DNA from: Kribbella catacumbae DSM 19601
GTDB taxonomy: Bacteria; Actinomycetota; Actinomycetes; Propionibacteriales; Kribbellaceae
Assembly: GCF_000372465.1 (NCBI RefSeq)
Contig: NZ_AQUZ01000021.1
Coordinates: forward strand, 1-64,000
Length of the DNA: 64,000 bases
Reading direction: 5' to 3'
Shown in pieces: positions 8,296-16,036 of the stretch. A program made the translations under genes and the position numbers. The notes under the pieces were generated by a model. That model was not told the DNA's origin and searched no databases. It saw only the letters and a program-made list of their open reading frames with translations. Position 1 is the first letter of the stretch, and each line of letters starts with the position of its first letter.

Positions 8296-9162
8296 TCAGC
8301 TGTCCTGCAGTAGGGGCAGGACGTCTCGCAGTACGGCGGCATGGTCTTCGGGCCTGGCCAGCCCGAGGTTCATCGTATTCACGCCCAAGTGCGTCGCGCC
8401 CAGCTCACGCCAGCCGGCCACGAATCCGGGCCAGTCCTTCTCCGGTACTGCGCCCAGCGTGAGCCGCGCCTCGAACCCGAGCTCCGCCGGATCGCGGCCG
8501 GCCTCCACCGCAGCTGCGCGGACCACCTCGACCTGCGCGCGAGCCCGATCGTGCGGCCTGCTCTGCGGCATCCACCCGTCACCGATCCGCCCGGTACGCC
8601 GGAGCGCGGCCTCGGCGTTACCGCCGAACCAGATCGGGATGCTCCGGCGCGGCGGTAGAGGATTGAGCCCGGCCTCGACGACCTCGTGGAAGCGGCCCTC
8701 GGACGAGATGACGGGGTCGGCCCAGAGCTTGCGCAGCAGTCCGACCTGCTCGGTCAACCGCGCACCTCGCTCCGAGAAGGGAACCCCGAGCGCCTGATAC
8801 TCGACCTCGTTCCAGCCGATACCCACGCCCAACCGCAGCCGGCCGCCACTCAGTACGTCGACCTCGGCGGCCTGCTTCGCGACCAGAGCAGTCTGGCGTT
8901 GCGGCAGGACGAGTACACCGGTGACGAGCTCCAGCGTGGTGGTGATGGCGGCCATGTACCCGAAGAGCACAAAGACCTCGTGGAACAGGGATTGGTCGGT
9001 GTACCCCTTCCAGCCCGGCCGGTTGGCGGGATCGGCACCCAACACGTGGTCGTAGGCAACCACATGCGTGTAGCCGGCCGATTCGACGGTCTCGGTCCAG
9101 TCGCGGACGACGCCGGGATCAGCCCCGATCTCGAGTTGTGGAAAGACGGCACCGATCCTCAC
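8296..9162 (-). CDS. LLM-class (F420-type) oxidoreductase
   Basis: A 288-residue luciferase-like monooxygenase family protein with the TIM-barrel N-terminal strand (IGAVFPQLEIG), the AYDHVL strand, and a VLVLPQRQTALVAKQAAEVDVLSGGRLRLGVGIGW segment characteristic of F420-dependent members. The substrate is unknown. It starts at GTG 9162, overlapping the stop of the TetR gene by four bases, so the two are coupled and the regulator probably controls it. Confidence 0.88.
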   Translation of the reverse strand: MRIGAVFPQLEIGADPGVVRDWTETVESAGYTHVVAYDHVLGADPANRPGWKGYTDQSLFHEVFVLFGYMAAITTTLELVTGVLVLPQRQTALVAKQAAEVDVLSGGRLRLGVGIGWNEVEYQALGVPFSERGARLTEQVGLLRKLWADPVISSEGRFHEVVEAGLNPLPPRRSIPIWFGGNAEAALRRTGRIGDGWMPQSRPHDRARAQVEVVRAAAVEAGRDPAELGFEARLTLGAVPEKDWPGFVAGWRELGATHLGVNTMNLGLARPEDHAAVLRDVLPLLQDS

Positions 9163-9722
9163 GAGGCGACTCCCTTGAGCAAGTTGACGAGACCCTGGAC
9201 GGCAAGGTCGAACGGTTCGCCCGACCCCGCCGCACCAGCCAGCACGTACCCACCTTGCAAAACGGCCGCGATGGTGGCGGCGGTCTGCTCCGGATCAAGG
9301 CTGGCCGGGTACTCGCCCGACTCCTTGCCCTCGGCAATGATTTCGGCGAGCCGGGTGCGGATCCAGCCGAAGGTCTCGTCCACCGGCGCACGCAGTACGG
9401 GGTCGGCCATCACGTCCGGGTCGGCGGTCAGCCGGCCCATCCGGCAGCCCTTGAGCACCTCGCGATCGCGCTGCAGATACGCGGTGATCCGCTCGGTCGC
9501 CGTACCGTCGCCGCCGAGTTGCTCCTCGGCCGCCGCGCGCAGCTCGGTGCCGGACCGTTCGATGGCCGCTTTGGCCAGCTCGGCCTTGCCGCTGAAGTGG
9601 TGATACATGCTGCCCTGACCGGCGTCCGCGGCGAGCTGGATGGCCTTCGGACTGGTGCCGACATAGCCCCGCTCCCAGAGCAATTCCTGCGTACTCCGGA
9701 TCAACCTTTCCGCTGTCTCCAC
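9159..9722 (-). CDS. TetR-family transcriptional repressor
   Basis: A 187-residue regulator with an N-terminal TetR HTH (TQELLWERGYVGTSPKAIQLAADAGQ..SMYHHFSGKAELAKAA, residues 9-55) and a divergent helical ligand domain. The start is GTG 9722, without a clear ribosome-binding site. It heads the operon with the LLM oxidoreductase and malate synthase and is divergent from the glycosyltransferase at 9858. A perfect inverted repeat at 9741-9762 is a likely operator. Confidence 0.88.
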   Translation of the reverse strand: METAERLIRSTQELLWERGYVGTSPKAIQLAADAGQGSMYHHFSGKAELAKAAIERSGTELRAAAEEQLGGDGTATERITAYLQRDREVLKGCRMGRLTADPDVMADPVLRAPVDETFGWIRTRLAEIIAEGKESGEYPASLDPEQTAATIAAVLQGGYVLAGAAGSGEPFDLAVQGLVNLLKGVAS

Positions 9723-9740
9723 GTCGCCACGGTACCCCGT

Positions 9741-9762
9741 CTGTACGCACCGATAGGTACAG
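9741..9762. promoter_or_regulatory. Probable TetR operator
   Basis: CTGTAC and GTACAG, perfect 6-bp half sites, are separated by 10 bases 19 bp upstream of the TetR start. Size and position fit a TetR-family dimer site overlapping the regulator's own promoter. It could also affect the divergent glycosyltransferase gene. Confidence 0.45.
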
Positions 9763-9857
9763 GAATCCCGGCCGCTCTGTTACCGGCTTATTTCCAGCGG
9801 CGGCCGACGCACCCGCGACAGGACCGCGGCCGCGCTCTACAGATATTGTCGGGCGGC

Positions 9858-10907
9858 ATGAGCACCAGGGTCGCGATCGCCGTCATCACCTTTCGGCGAC
9901 CCGCTCTCCTGGAAGCGCTGCTCGACAGCCTGCTGGCCCAGGACCTTCCGGCCGAAGAGGATTTCGCCGTCCGGATCATCGTCGTCGACAACGACGACGA
10001 GGGCAGCGCGACCGACGTGATCGCGCGCGCGGCCAAGGACTCCCGCTACCCGGTCGAGGCCGCGGCGGAACCGGAGCCGGGAATCCCGTTCGCCCGGGAG
10101 AAATCGGTGCTGCTCGCCTGGGACGACGACGCGCTGATCTTCGTGGACGACGACGAGGTGGCACCGCCCGGCTGGCTTTGCACGCTGCTGCGGGCCTGGC
10201 GCTCGTCCGGCGCCGACGTGGTCACCGGGCCGGTCCGGGGCATCCTGCCGCCCGGCGCCCCCGCCTGGAACCGGCACAGCGACGTACACGACTCGACCGG
10301 GCGGTACGAGACGGGCGACGTCCGCAACAAGGCGTACACGAACAACACCCTGGTCGCGCAGCACGTCTACCACTCGGTGACGCCCAGCTTCCATCCCGCT
10401 TTCCGCTATACCGGCTCCAGCGACCTGCACTTCTTCCTGCGGGTGCACCGCGCGGGGTACCGGATCGTCTGGTGCGAGGAAGCCCAGATCCACGAACACG
10501 TCCCCGCCTCCCGGACGACGCTGTCCTGGCTCGTCCGCCGCGCCTTCCGGTCCGGGAGCGGCGACACGATCAGCCGGCTGCTCATCCGGCCGGGCGCGCG
10601 CGGTTATGTGCTGGTACTGGCCTATTCTTTGGCCCGGATCGTGTCGGCCCTGGCGTTCGGGCTCGGCGGTCTGGTGCTCTTCCGGAAGGCCTACCTACTG
10701 AAGGCTGTCCGCCGGTTCTTCTCGGGCATCGGCAGCCTCGCGGGGATAGTAGGGATCAACCATGACGAGTACCGGGAGCGGCACCATCCTGACGGTGACG
10801 ACGCTGTGCCAGGCGGTCTGGAAGGTGGAGCGGGAGCTGGACCTGCTGACCTGGCAGATCGACGGCGTGCGCCCGTGGCCGATCATCCGGATGCGCATCT
10901 TCCATGA
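9858..10907 (+). CDS. Family 2 glycosyltransferase
   Basis: A 349-residue GT-A fold glycosyltransferase. The N-terminus VAIAVITFRRPALLEALLDSLL is typical of GT2, IIVVDNDDEGS follows, and the metal-binding motif is in LIFVDDDEVAPPGWL. There is an acceptor-side histidine segment (WCEEAQIHEHVPASR) and a hydrophobic, probably membrane-associated C-terminal region (about residues 245-295). The start is ATG 9858. The frame stays open to 10907, 146 bases inside the next gene, and the last 48 residues look like an out-of-frame reading of that gene rather than family sequence. The natural end is probably near 10760, so a lost stop codon or frameshift is possible. Confidence 0.8.
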   Translation: MSTRVAIAVITFRRPALLEALLDSLLAQDLPAEEDFAVRIIVVDNDDEGSATDVIARAAKDSRYPVEAAAEPEPGIPFAREKSVLLAWDDDALIFVDDDEVAPPGWLCTLLRAWRSSGADVVTGPVRGILPPGAPAWNRHSDVHDSTGRYETGDVRNKAYTNNTLVAQHVYHSVTPSFHPAFRYTGSSDLHFFLRVHRAGYRIVWCEEAQIHEHVPASRTTLSWLVRRAFRSGSGDTISRLLIRPGARGYVLVLAYSLARIVSALAFGLGGLVLFRKAYLLKAVRRFFSGIGSLAGIVGINHDEYRERHHPDGDDAVPGGLEGGAGAGPADLADRRRAPVADHPDAHLP

Positions 10908-12063
10908 GCTGACCCGCCGCAGCGGCCTGCACGGCGACCCCCACCCGGTACGCCGTACTCGCGCGGACCAGGCACGTCTGGTCGCCGAGCACGTGACCGG
11001 CACGGTCACCCGCAACCCGTTCCTGGCGCGCGGCTCGTTCGACTCGCTGGTGGTCCCTCATCCGCGTAAACCCGGCGGCGTCGAGATCTACACCGACTCG
11101 CTGCGCGCCTCGCTCGGCGACTCTGCGCTGGTGCTGGATTCGGGCATCAACGGCACCCCGTTGCCGGGCAGCGTCAACCTCGACTTCTTCACCTCAGCCG
11201 CCGGGGCGATCCGCAGCCGCAAGGCGCATGCCCGTTGCGCCGAGATCACTGCCGCGCTGGAGGCCGAGACCGGCATCAAGGTACCGGTGGCCGCGTTGAT
11301 TGCTCGCGAGGTGCCGAAGCACAAACGGCTGCGTGCGATATATCGCACGCTGCTGAAGCGCCGGCGGATCAAGACCGTATACGTCGTGGTCGGGTACTTC
11401 CACCAGCACATCGCCGGGGCCGCCCGCGACCTCGGCATCCGCGTCGTGGAACTCCAGCACGGGGTCATCAGCCCCTACCACCTCGGCTACAGCTACCCGG
11501 GACGTCCCGAGGTGGCCGACCAGCCCGACGAGCTGTGGTGCTTCGGCTCGTACTGGACCGATGTCGCCGACCTGCCCGCGGGGATGAAGGCCCAGGTGGT
11601 CGGCGCCTCCTTCATCTCCCCGCTGTCCCCGGCCGAGCTGGCCGCCAAGGACCCACGGCTGGTCGTCTTCTTGTCCCAGGGCACGATCGGCCCCGGCCTC
11701 CTCGAGTACGCCGCAGCGCTCGCGTCCGCCCGCCCGGACCTGGACGTGGCCTTCCATCTGCACCCGAGCGAGCGCAGTACGGACTATGTCCTGCCTGCCG
11801 GCGTCCGGTTGTCGACTGACAACACGCTGGCGGTCCTGGCGTCCGCGACCTATCAGGTCGGCGTCTCCACGACCGCACTCTTCGAAGGCATGCTGCTCGG
11901 CTGCCGCACGGCCGTCGCCGACCTCCCCGGGCACGAGTACCTGGCCCCCAGCATCGCCCGGGGCGACTCCGCCCTCATCCCCGGCCCGGATGCCTTGGCC
12001 CCCGCCCTCGACACCCTCCCCCGCGCCTCGGACCCCAGCGCGTACTACGCCCCGCCCCGCTAG
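10762..12063 (+). CDS. Surface-polysaccharide biosynthesis protein (glycerophosphotransferase/capsule-like fold)
   Basis: A 433-residue protein. Near residues 17-45 it has ELDLLTWQIDGVRPWPIIR, resembling the N-terminus of capsule and surface-glycan proteins, and its C-terminal half resembles CDP-glycerol glycerophosphotransferase-like transferases: VVELQHGVISPYHLGYSYP, the DELWCFGSYW segment and the late STTALFEGMLLG motif. A role in building an extracellular glycan with the preceding GT2 enzyme is inferred. The chosen ATG 10762 keeps the conserved N-terminus but makes this gene overlap the GT2 frame by 146 bases. The 3' end lies in a tandem-repeat array. Confidence 0.72.
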   Translation: MTSTGSGTILTVTTLCQAVWKVERELDLLTWQIDGVRPWPIIRMRIFHELTRRSGLHGDPHPVRRTRADQARLVAEHVTGTVTRNPFLARGSFDSLVVPHPRKPGGVEIYTDSLRASLGDSALVLDSGINGTPLPGSVNLDFFTSAAGAIRSRKAHARCAEITAALEAETGIKVPVAALIAREVPKHKRLRAIYRTLLKRRRIKTVYVVVGYFHQHIAGAARDLGIRVVELQHGVISPYHLGYSYPGRPEVADQPDELWCFGSYWTDVADLPAGMKAQVVGASFISPLSPAELAAKDPRLVVFLSQGTIGPGLLEYAAALASARPDLDVAFHLHPSERSTDYVLPAGVRLSTDNTLAVLASATYQVGVSTTALFEGMLLGCRTAVADLPGHEYLAPSIARGDSALIPGPDALAPALDTLPRASDPSAYYAPPR

Positions 12064-12135
12064 CCCGTCCCGCGCGTCGCCCCGCTAGCCCGTCCCGCGC
12101 GTCGCCCCGCTAGCCCGTCCCCCGCGTCGCCCCGC
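12061..12135 (+). repeat. 25-bp tandem repeat starting at a stop codon
   Basis: Three consecutive copies of a 25-bp unit that begins TAGCCCGTCC and ends GTCGCCCCGC occupy 12061-12085, 12086-12110 and 12111-12135; the first two are identical and the third differs by one base. The TAG of the first unit is the stop codon of the glycan gene. A degenerate part-copy follows, and then a second copy of the gene's 3' end (GCGTACTACGCCCCGC) at about 12154-12170. This looks like expansion of the gene terminus by slippage. Confidence 0.75.
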
Positions 12136-12206
12136 TAGGCCGTCCGCCGCTAGCGCGTACTACGCCCCGCTCCCGCTGGTGCCCTGCGGCCGAAGCTAGC
12201 GCCCCG

Positions 12207-12779
12207 CTAAGGCTGGCGGCCGATGTAGCCGAGCAGCCGGTCCTGCAGCGGAGCATCCTCGGGGACGGCGATCTCGGCGCCGAAGACCTCGATGCCCGGT
12301 CCGAAGGCGTCCGGGGTCCGGTACTTCTCCATCACGTCGGCCGGGATCGCGGTGGTGCTCGCCCACAACCTCTGCACGTCGACCGGGTCCATCGTCTCGT
12401 CCTGGCCGGTCGCACGGGCCAGATCCCACCCGTGCAGGACCAGGTCGTCACTCACGACCTGGTCGATCTGGCCCTCGACCGTCATCCGCCCGGCCGGCGT
12501 CTCGCACTCCTGGGCGGCCAATGCCGGATCGTTCAGCACCGCCTCCACCGCCGCCCTCGCCCCCCAGAACGCCGCGAGCGGATCGTCCTGCACCGGCTCC
12601 AGCTCTCGCCCCACCGGCATCAACATGTAGCCGTGCATCGCCACGATGTGGTCGACGACATCGCGCGCCGACCACTTCGCACACGGCGACTGGTTCCCCC
12701 ACTGCTCCGGCCGCACCCCCGCGACCTTCTGCTCGAACGCATCCGCCCGACGCCGGTACCGCTCCGCGATCTCGCCCAT
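12207..12779 (-). CDS. TIGR03086-type metal-binding protein (DinB/maleylpyruvate isomerase-like)
   Basis: A 190-residue protein of the DinB / mycothiol-dependent maleylpyruvate isomerase superfamily. The N-terminal WSARDVVDHIVAMHGYM segment supplies one metal-ligand histidine (about residues 36-54); VSDDLVLHGWDLARATGQ, about residues 109-127, supplies the second histidine. Such proteins form four-helix bundles that bind a divalent metal and often act with thiols, but the reaction here is unknown. The start is ATG 12779, preceded by GGGAGG at good spacing. Confidence 0.82.
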   Translation of the reverse strand: MGEIAERYRRRADAFEQKVAGVRPEQWGNQSPCAKWSARDVVDHIVAMHGYMLMPVGRELEPVQDDPLAAFWGARAAVEAVLNDPALAAQECETPAGRMTVEGQIDQVVSDDLVLHGWDLARATGQDETMDPVDVQRLWASTTAIPADVMEKYRTPDAFGPGIEVFGAEIAVPEDAPLQDRLLGYIGRQP

Positions 12780-12890
12780 CTCGTGCCTCCCAGTTACCCG
12801 GCCGGGTGGCCGGGCAGTGGGACCGAGTATGTACCCGGATCAGCCTGCTTGGGTGAGTGTCTGGGTCGCGCGGTTCTGGACCACCTTCAG

Positions 12891-13047
12891 CGCACCGGCG
12901 TCCTTGACCCAGTTCCCGCTCCGCGACCCCGCCGTACCGGCTGTGGTGGTCGGCGCCCGGGCAGCGGCCGAGGTGTCGGAGCTGGCCGGGCTGCTGGAGT
13001 ACGAGATTCCCGAAGGATTCTGGGCGGCGTTGAGAAAAGGTTCGTGA
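12891..13047 (+). pseudogene. C-terminal remnant of an aldo/keto reductase
   Basis: In this frame the last 50 or so codons before TGA 13047 read like the extreme C-terminus of an aldo/keto reductase: TQFPLRDPAVPAVVVGARA, then an Ala/Glu-rich helix and IPEGFWAAL. The catalytic barrel (Asp, Tyr, Lys, His) is absent, and the sequence upstream is the promoter side of the minus-strand gene at 12207-12779. It is therefore a leftover of a deleted gene, although short translation from an ATG at 12829 cannot be excluded. Confidence 0.6.
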
Positions 13048-13096
13048 GGGCCGCTACCGTCAGACTTCAGAGATCTGGCGAGGAAGGGTGGAGCCG

Positions 13097-13441
13097 GTGC
13101 GCTACATGCTGCTGCACAAGACCAACGAGAAGCTCGAGGCGGGACAGGCTCCCGATCCGGCGATGCTGGCGCGCGCGGACGAAGTACTGGAGGAGATGCG
13201 GCAGGCCGGCGTCCTGTGCTCCGCCGAAGGGCTGATGCCGAGTTCGCGCGGCGCCCGGGTGACGTTCCCCGGAGGTAACGAGCCGCGGGTGCTCGACGGG
13301 CCGTTCACCGAAACCAAGGAACTGATCGCCGGCGTCTCGATCATCCGCGTCGACTCCAAGGACGAGGCAGTCCGCTGGGCCCTCCGCTTCGCCGACGCCG
13401 ACCCGGGTACCGAGATCGACATCTTCGAGGTCGCCGGCTGA
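13097..13441 (+). CDS. YCII/DGPF-domain protein
   Basis: A 114-residue YciI-like protein. It starts RYMLLHKTNE, has the GLMPSSRGARVTF strand and the DGPFTETKELIAG motif that names the DGPF subgroup, and ends with a ferredoxin-like strand (EIDIFEVAG). The function of the family is unclear; members often accompany ECF sigma factors, but none is adjacent here. I chose GTG 13097 over GTG 13088 because the AGGAAGG at 13081 is then correctly spaced and the protein starts like other members. Confidence 0.82.
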   Translation: MRYMLLHKTNEKLEAGQAPDPAMLARADEVLEEMRQAGVLCSAEGLMPSSRGARVTFPGGNEPRVLDGPFTETKELIAGVSIIRVDSKDEAVRWALRFADADPGTEIDIFEVAG

Positions 13442-13539
13442 TCCCGGCTCGCGGGTCTGTCCGCAACCCGGCGTACCCGGACGGGACAGCACGCCGAAGG
13501 GTCGGCGACGAGACCCTGGGGGCCCGAAGTCGGCAGGGT

Positions 13540-13632
13540 CCGGACACCCGCGCATACCCAGCTCGGCCAGCAAACGCTTCCCTCGGCGTGTCGGGGCATC
13601 GGCGCCGGGTCGTGCGTGCGCAGCCGTCCGCG
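13540..13632. repeat. Dispersed palindromic repeat, copy B
   Basis: The minus strand of 13565-13612 matches the centre of the 3518-3612 element, including GCCCCGACACGCCG, and shares AAGCGTTTGCT with the 22398-22487 copy. Its flanking arms (about 13540-13560 and 13605-13632) have drifted from the other copies but appear still partly complementary to each other. It sits between convergent genes. Confidence 0.5.
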
Positions 13633-13636
13633 GGGG

Positions 13637-13924
13637 CTAGGCGGCTAGCGTGCCTTCTTCGGCGGTGACCAACTCGTCGATGGCGGCGAAGAAGCGGGCG
13701 ATGCCGGGGAGGTTGCCGCCCTTGGCTCGGGAGGCCGCGAAGTCTTCGGGGGTCTCCCATTCGACGATGTCCAGCCATTCGCCGCCGGGCAGCTCGACCA
13801 GCTGTGCCGCGACGAAACCGGCACGGTCAGCGGCGAAGTCCGCCAGCATCCCGGGACGCGCGGCCACCAGCTCGGCGGCCTTGTCCGCAGCCACCCTGAA
13901 CCGGGTCAGTTCGATCGTGGTCAT
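13637..13924 (-). CDS. Antibiotic biosynthesis monooxygenase (ABM) domain protein
   Basis: A 95-residue ferredoxin-like protein with the ABM pattern: an N-terminal strand (TTIELTRFRV), a helix leading to RPGMLADF, the GFVAAQLVELPGGEWLDIVEWET strands and a final helix of the FFAAIDELV type. Family members are small dimeric oxygenases or unknown stress proteins. The start is ATG 13924. There is no obvious partner; the formyltransferase-like gene ends 93 bp upstream on the same strand. Confidence 0.75.
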   Translation of the reverse strand: MTTIELTRFRVAADKAAELVAARPGMLADFAADRAGFVAAQLVELPGGEWLDIVEWETPEDFAASRAKGGNLPGIARFFAAIDELVTAEEGTLAA

Positions 13925-14017
13925 CTTCGCGTCATCCCATCATCAGTCACGTGCCTTGATAGTCACCAATCATGACTACCTGATCGAACCACCAACCCGT
14001 GCTGGGCATTCCCCGTC

Positions 14018-14863
14018 TCAGGAAGTGAACAGCCGGACCACCCCGTCGCCGGAGCGGACAGTCCAGCCGTCGGTGTGGTACGTGATGATCTCGCCGGGTT
14101 GGGCTGCTTGTTCGCCGGCGGAGATGAGCTCGATCCGGCGTACGGGCTGTTTGGTGCCGGCGACGATGACCTTGGTTTTGGGCTCGAGCACGTTCAGGGC
14201 CGCGGACTTCCGGACCAGTACTGCGCTTGCGTCCGTCAGCCGGAGCACCTGCTCCTCCGGGGTGAACATCGGCGCCTCCGACGCGATGGCCGGGTCCTGC
14301 GGCATCCCAGGGTCGCCGGCGAGAGCCCGCGCGGCCCCCTCTTCGAGCACCTCGCGCAGCATCTCCCGCCACGCCTGGAAGATCGCCGGCCCGGTGAGGT
14401 CGTCCGGCAACGGCCGCTCGCGCCGGCTGAGGATCGCGCCGGTGTCGAACTCCGCCTCGGTCCGATGCAGCGTCGCGCCGACGGTGGTCGCGCCCTCGTA
14501 GACCAGCCGGACCGGATTGGGCCCCCGCCCGGCGGGCAGCACCGACGGGTGCAGGTTCACGGCGCCGTACGTGGGGATCTTGAGGATCTCGGCCGGGATC
14601 AGCCGCGGGAACGCCGCCGAGATCACCAGGTCCGGTTCCAGCGCCGCGATCACCGGCGCGGCCACGGTCCGCAGCTTGCCCGTGACCAGTACGTCGGTCG
14701 TCCGCGGCAGCTCCAGCACGAACGGCTTCACGTCGGCGCCGTACCGGTCGCCGGCGCCGGCCGGTGGAGTCACCACCAGCACGATCTCGTGGCCGTACTG
14801 CTCGGCCCAGCCCGCGATGTTGGTGTAGCCGGGCAAGAACGCGTTCATCGTCACGATCCGCAT
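14018..14863 (-). CDS. Formyltransferase-like protein (Fmt/ArnA family)
   Basis: A 281-residue protein with the formyl transferase fold: the PDLVISAAFPRLIP strand, then YGAVNLHPSVLPAGRGPNPVR, which carries the conserved His-Pro-Ser-xLPxxRGxxP loop, and the TGAILSRRERPLP region with the catalytic-type Asp (EFDTGAI). A C-terminal domain resembles the Fmt C-terminal beta barrel. In Fmt-type enzymes 10-formyl-tetrahydrofolate donates the formyl group. Whether this is the housekeeping Met-tRNA enzyme or a sugar or secondary formyltransferase cannot be told. The start is ATG 14863; TTG 14875 is also possible. It follows the vWA gene of the five-gene operon and may be its last, unrelated member. Confidence 0.72.
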   Translation of the reverse strand: MRIVTMNAFLPGYTNIAGWAEQYGHEIVLVVTPPAGAGDRYGADVKPFVLELPRTTDVLVTGKLRTVAAPVIAALEPDLVISAAFPRLIPAEILKIPTYGAVNLHPSVLPAGRGPNPVRLVYEGATTVGATLHRTEAEFDTGAILSRRERPLPDDLTGPAIFQAWREMLREVLEEGAARALAGDPGMPQDPAIASEAPMFTPEEQVLRLTDASAVLVRKSAALNVLEPKTKVIVAGTKQPVRRIELISAGEQAAQPGEIITYHTDGWTVRSGDGVVRLFTS

Positions 14864-14875
14864 GAGGGCAGTCAA

Positions 14876-16036
14876 TCACTCCGCCACGTTGGCTGCCGCC
14901 CACGAGGAGATGTCGTCACGGCGGATCGCCGCGGCCATCAGGTCGGGGAAGAGTTCCGGCGTACAGGCGAAGGTGGGCACACCGAGATCGGCCAGGGCGG
15001 CGGCGTTCTCAGCGTCGTACGACGGGGTGCCCGAGTCGGACAGGGCCAGCAGAGCGATCAGCTGGACGCCGGATTCGACCAGGTTGCGGGCTCTGCGCAG
15101 TAGCTCCTCGCGGATGCCGCCTTCGTAGAGGTCGCTGATCAGGACCATGACCGTCTCGCCGGGCTGGGCGATGAGCTGTTCGCAGTACGCGACGGCGCGG
15201 TTGATGTCGGTGCCGCCACCGAGCTGGGTGCCGAACAGGACGTCCACCGGGTCATCGAGCTGATCGGTGAGGTCCACGACGGACGTGTCGAAAACGACGA
15301 GGCTGGTACGCAGGGCACGCATCGACCCCAGTACTGCGCCGAACAGGCTCGCGTAGACGACGGATTCGGCCATCGAGCCCGACTGGTCGATCGCCAGTAC
15401 TACGTCGCGCTGCACGCTGTGGTTGCGCCGGGCATAGCCGACTAGCCGATCCGGGACGATCGTGCCGAGGGTGGGCGAGAAGTGCTTCAGGTTGGCGCGG
15501 ATCGTGCGATCCCAGTCGATGTCCGAGTGCCGCGGCCGCCCGGTACGGCCCGCGCGGTCCAGCGCGCCGGACACCGCGGCGCGAGTCCGTTCGGCCAGGC
15601 GGGCCTCCAGTTCGGCGACGACTCGGCCGACCACCTCGCGGGCGGTCTGCTTGGTTTCCTCGGGCATCACTTCGTTCAGGGCGAGCAGAGTGCTGACCAG
15701 GTGGACGTCGGGCTCGACCGCGTTGAGCAGCTCCGGTTCCATCAGCATCCGGGTGATGCCCAGCCGCTCGACCGCATCCCGCTGCATCACCTGGACGACC
15801 GTGCTCGGAAAGTACTGCCGGATGTCGCCGAGCCACCGGGCCACCCGCGGCGCTGACGAACCCAAACCGGCCGACCGTTTCGTGCCGGGCTCGCCGCGCT
15901 CGGCGTCGTACAGGGCTGACAGGGCGGCATCGACGGAGCGGTCGGCGGTGGACAGCGTCGACCCGGTCTCGGGATCAGCTTCGCTGCCGAGCACCATCCG
16001 CCAGCGCCGCATGCGTTCGTCGTCCGGCATCGTCAC
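14876..16036 (-). CDS. vWA protein of the MoxR-type five-gene operon
   Basis: A 386-residue protein. The first 200 residues are helical and contain RQYFPSTVVQVMQRDAVERLG; the vWA domain follows with an intact MIDAS motif DQSGS at 217-221, the metal-site GGGTDI region and ISDLYEGG. Cytoplasmic vWA proteins of this kind work with MoxR-type AAA+ ATPases as adaptors for inserting metals or remodelling partners. It is the last core gene of the operon, overlapping the DUF5682 stop by four bases. Confidence 0.88.
   Translation of the reverse strand: MTMPDDERMRRWRMVLGSEADPETGSTLSTADRSVDAALSALYDAERGEPGTKRSAGLGSSAPRVARWLGDIRQYFPSTVVQVMQRDAVERLGITRMLMEPELLNAVEPDVHLVSTLLALNEVMPEETKQTAREVVGRVVAELEARLAERTRAAVSGALDRAGRTGRPRHSDIDWDRTIRANLKHFSPTLGTIVPDRLVGYARRNHSVQRDVVLAIDQSGSMAESVVYASLFGAVLGSMRALRTSLVVFDTSVVDLTDQLDDPVDVLFGTQLGGGTDINRAVAYCEQLIAQPGETVMVLISDLYEGGIREELLRRARNLVESGVQLIALLALSDSGTPSYDAENAAALADLGVPTFACTPELFPDLMAAAIRRDDISSWAAANVAE

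Noticed and set aside
12061..12180. Short direct repeats as a possible CRISPR array
   Set aside because: The units are contiguous with no spacers and no cas gene is present.
12829..13047. A functional small protein
   Set aside because: The C-terminal part matches an aldo/keto reductase tail and the N-terminal part has no conserved feature, so I list it as a remnant.
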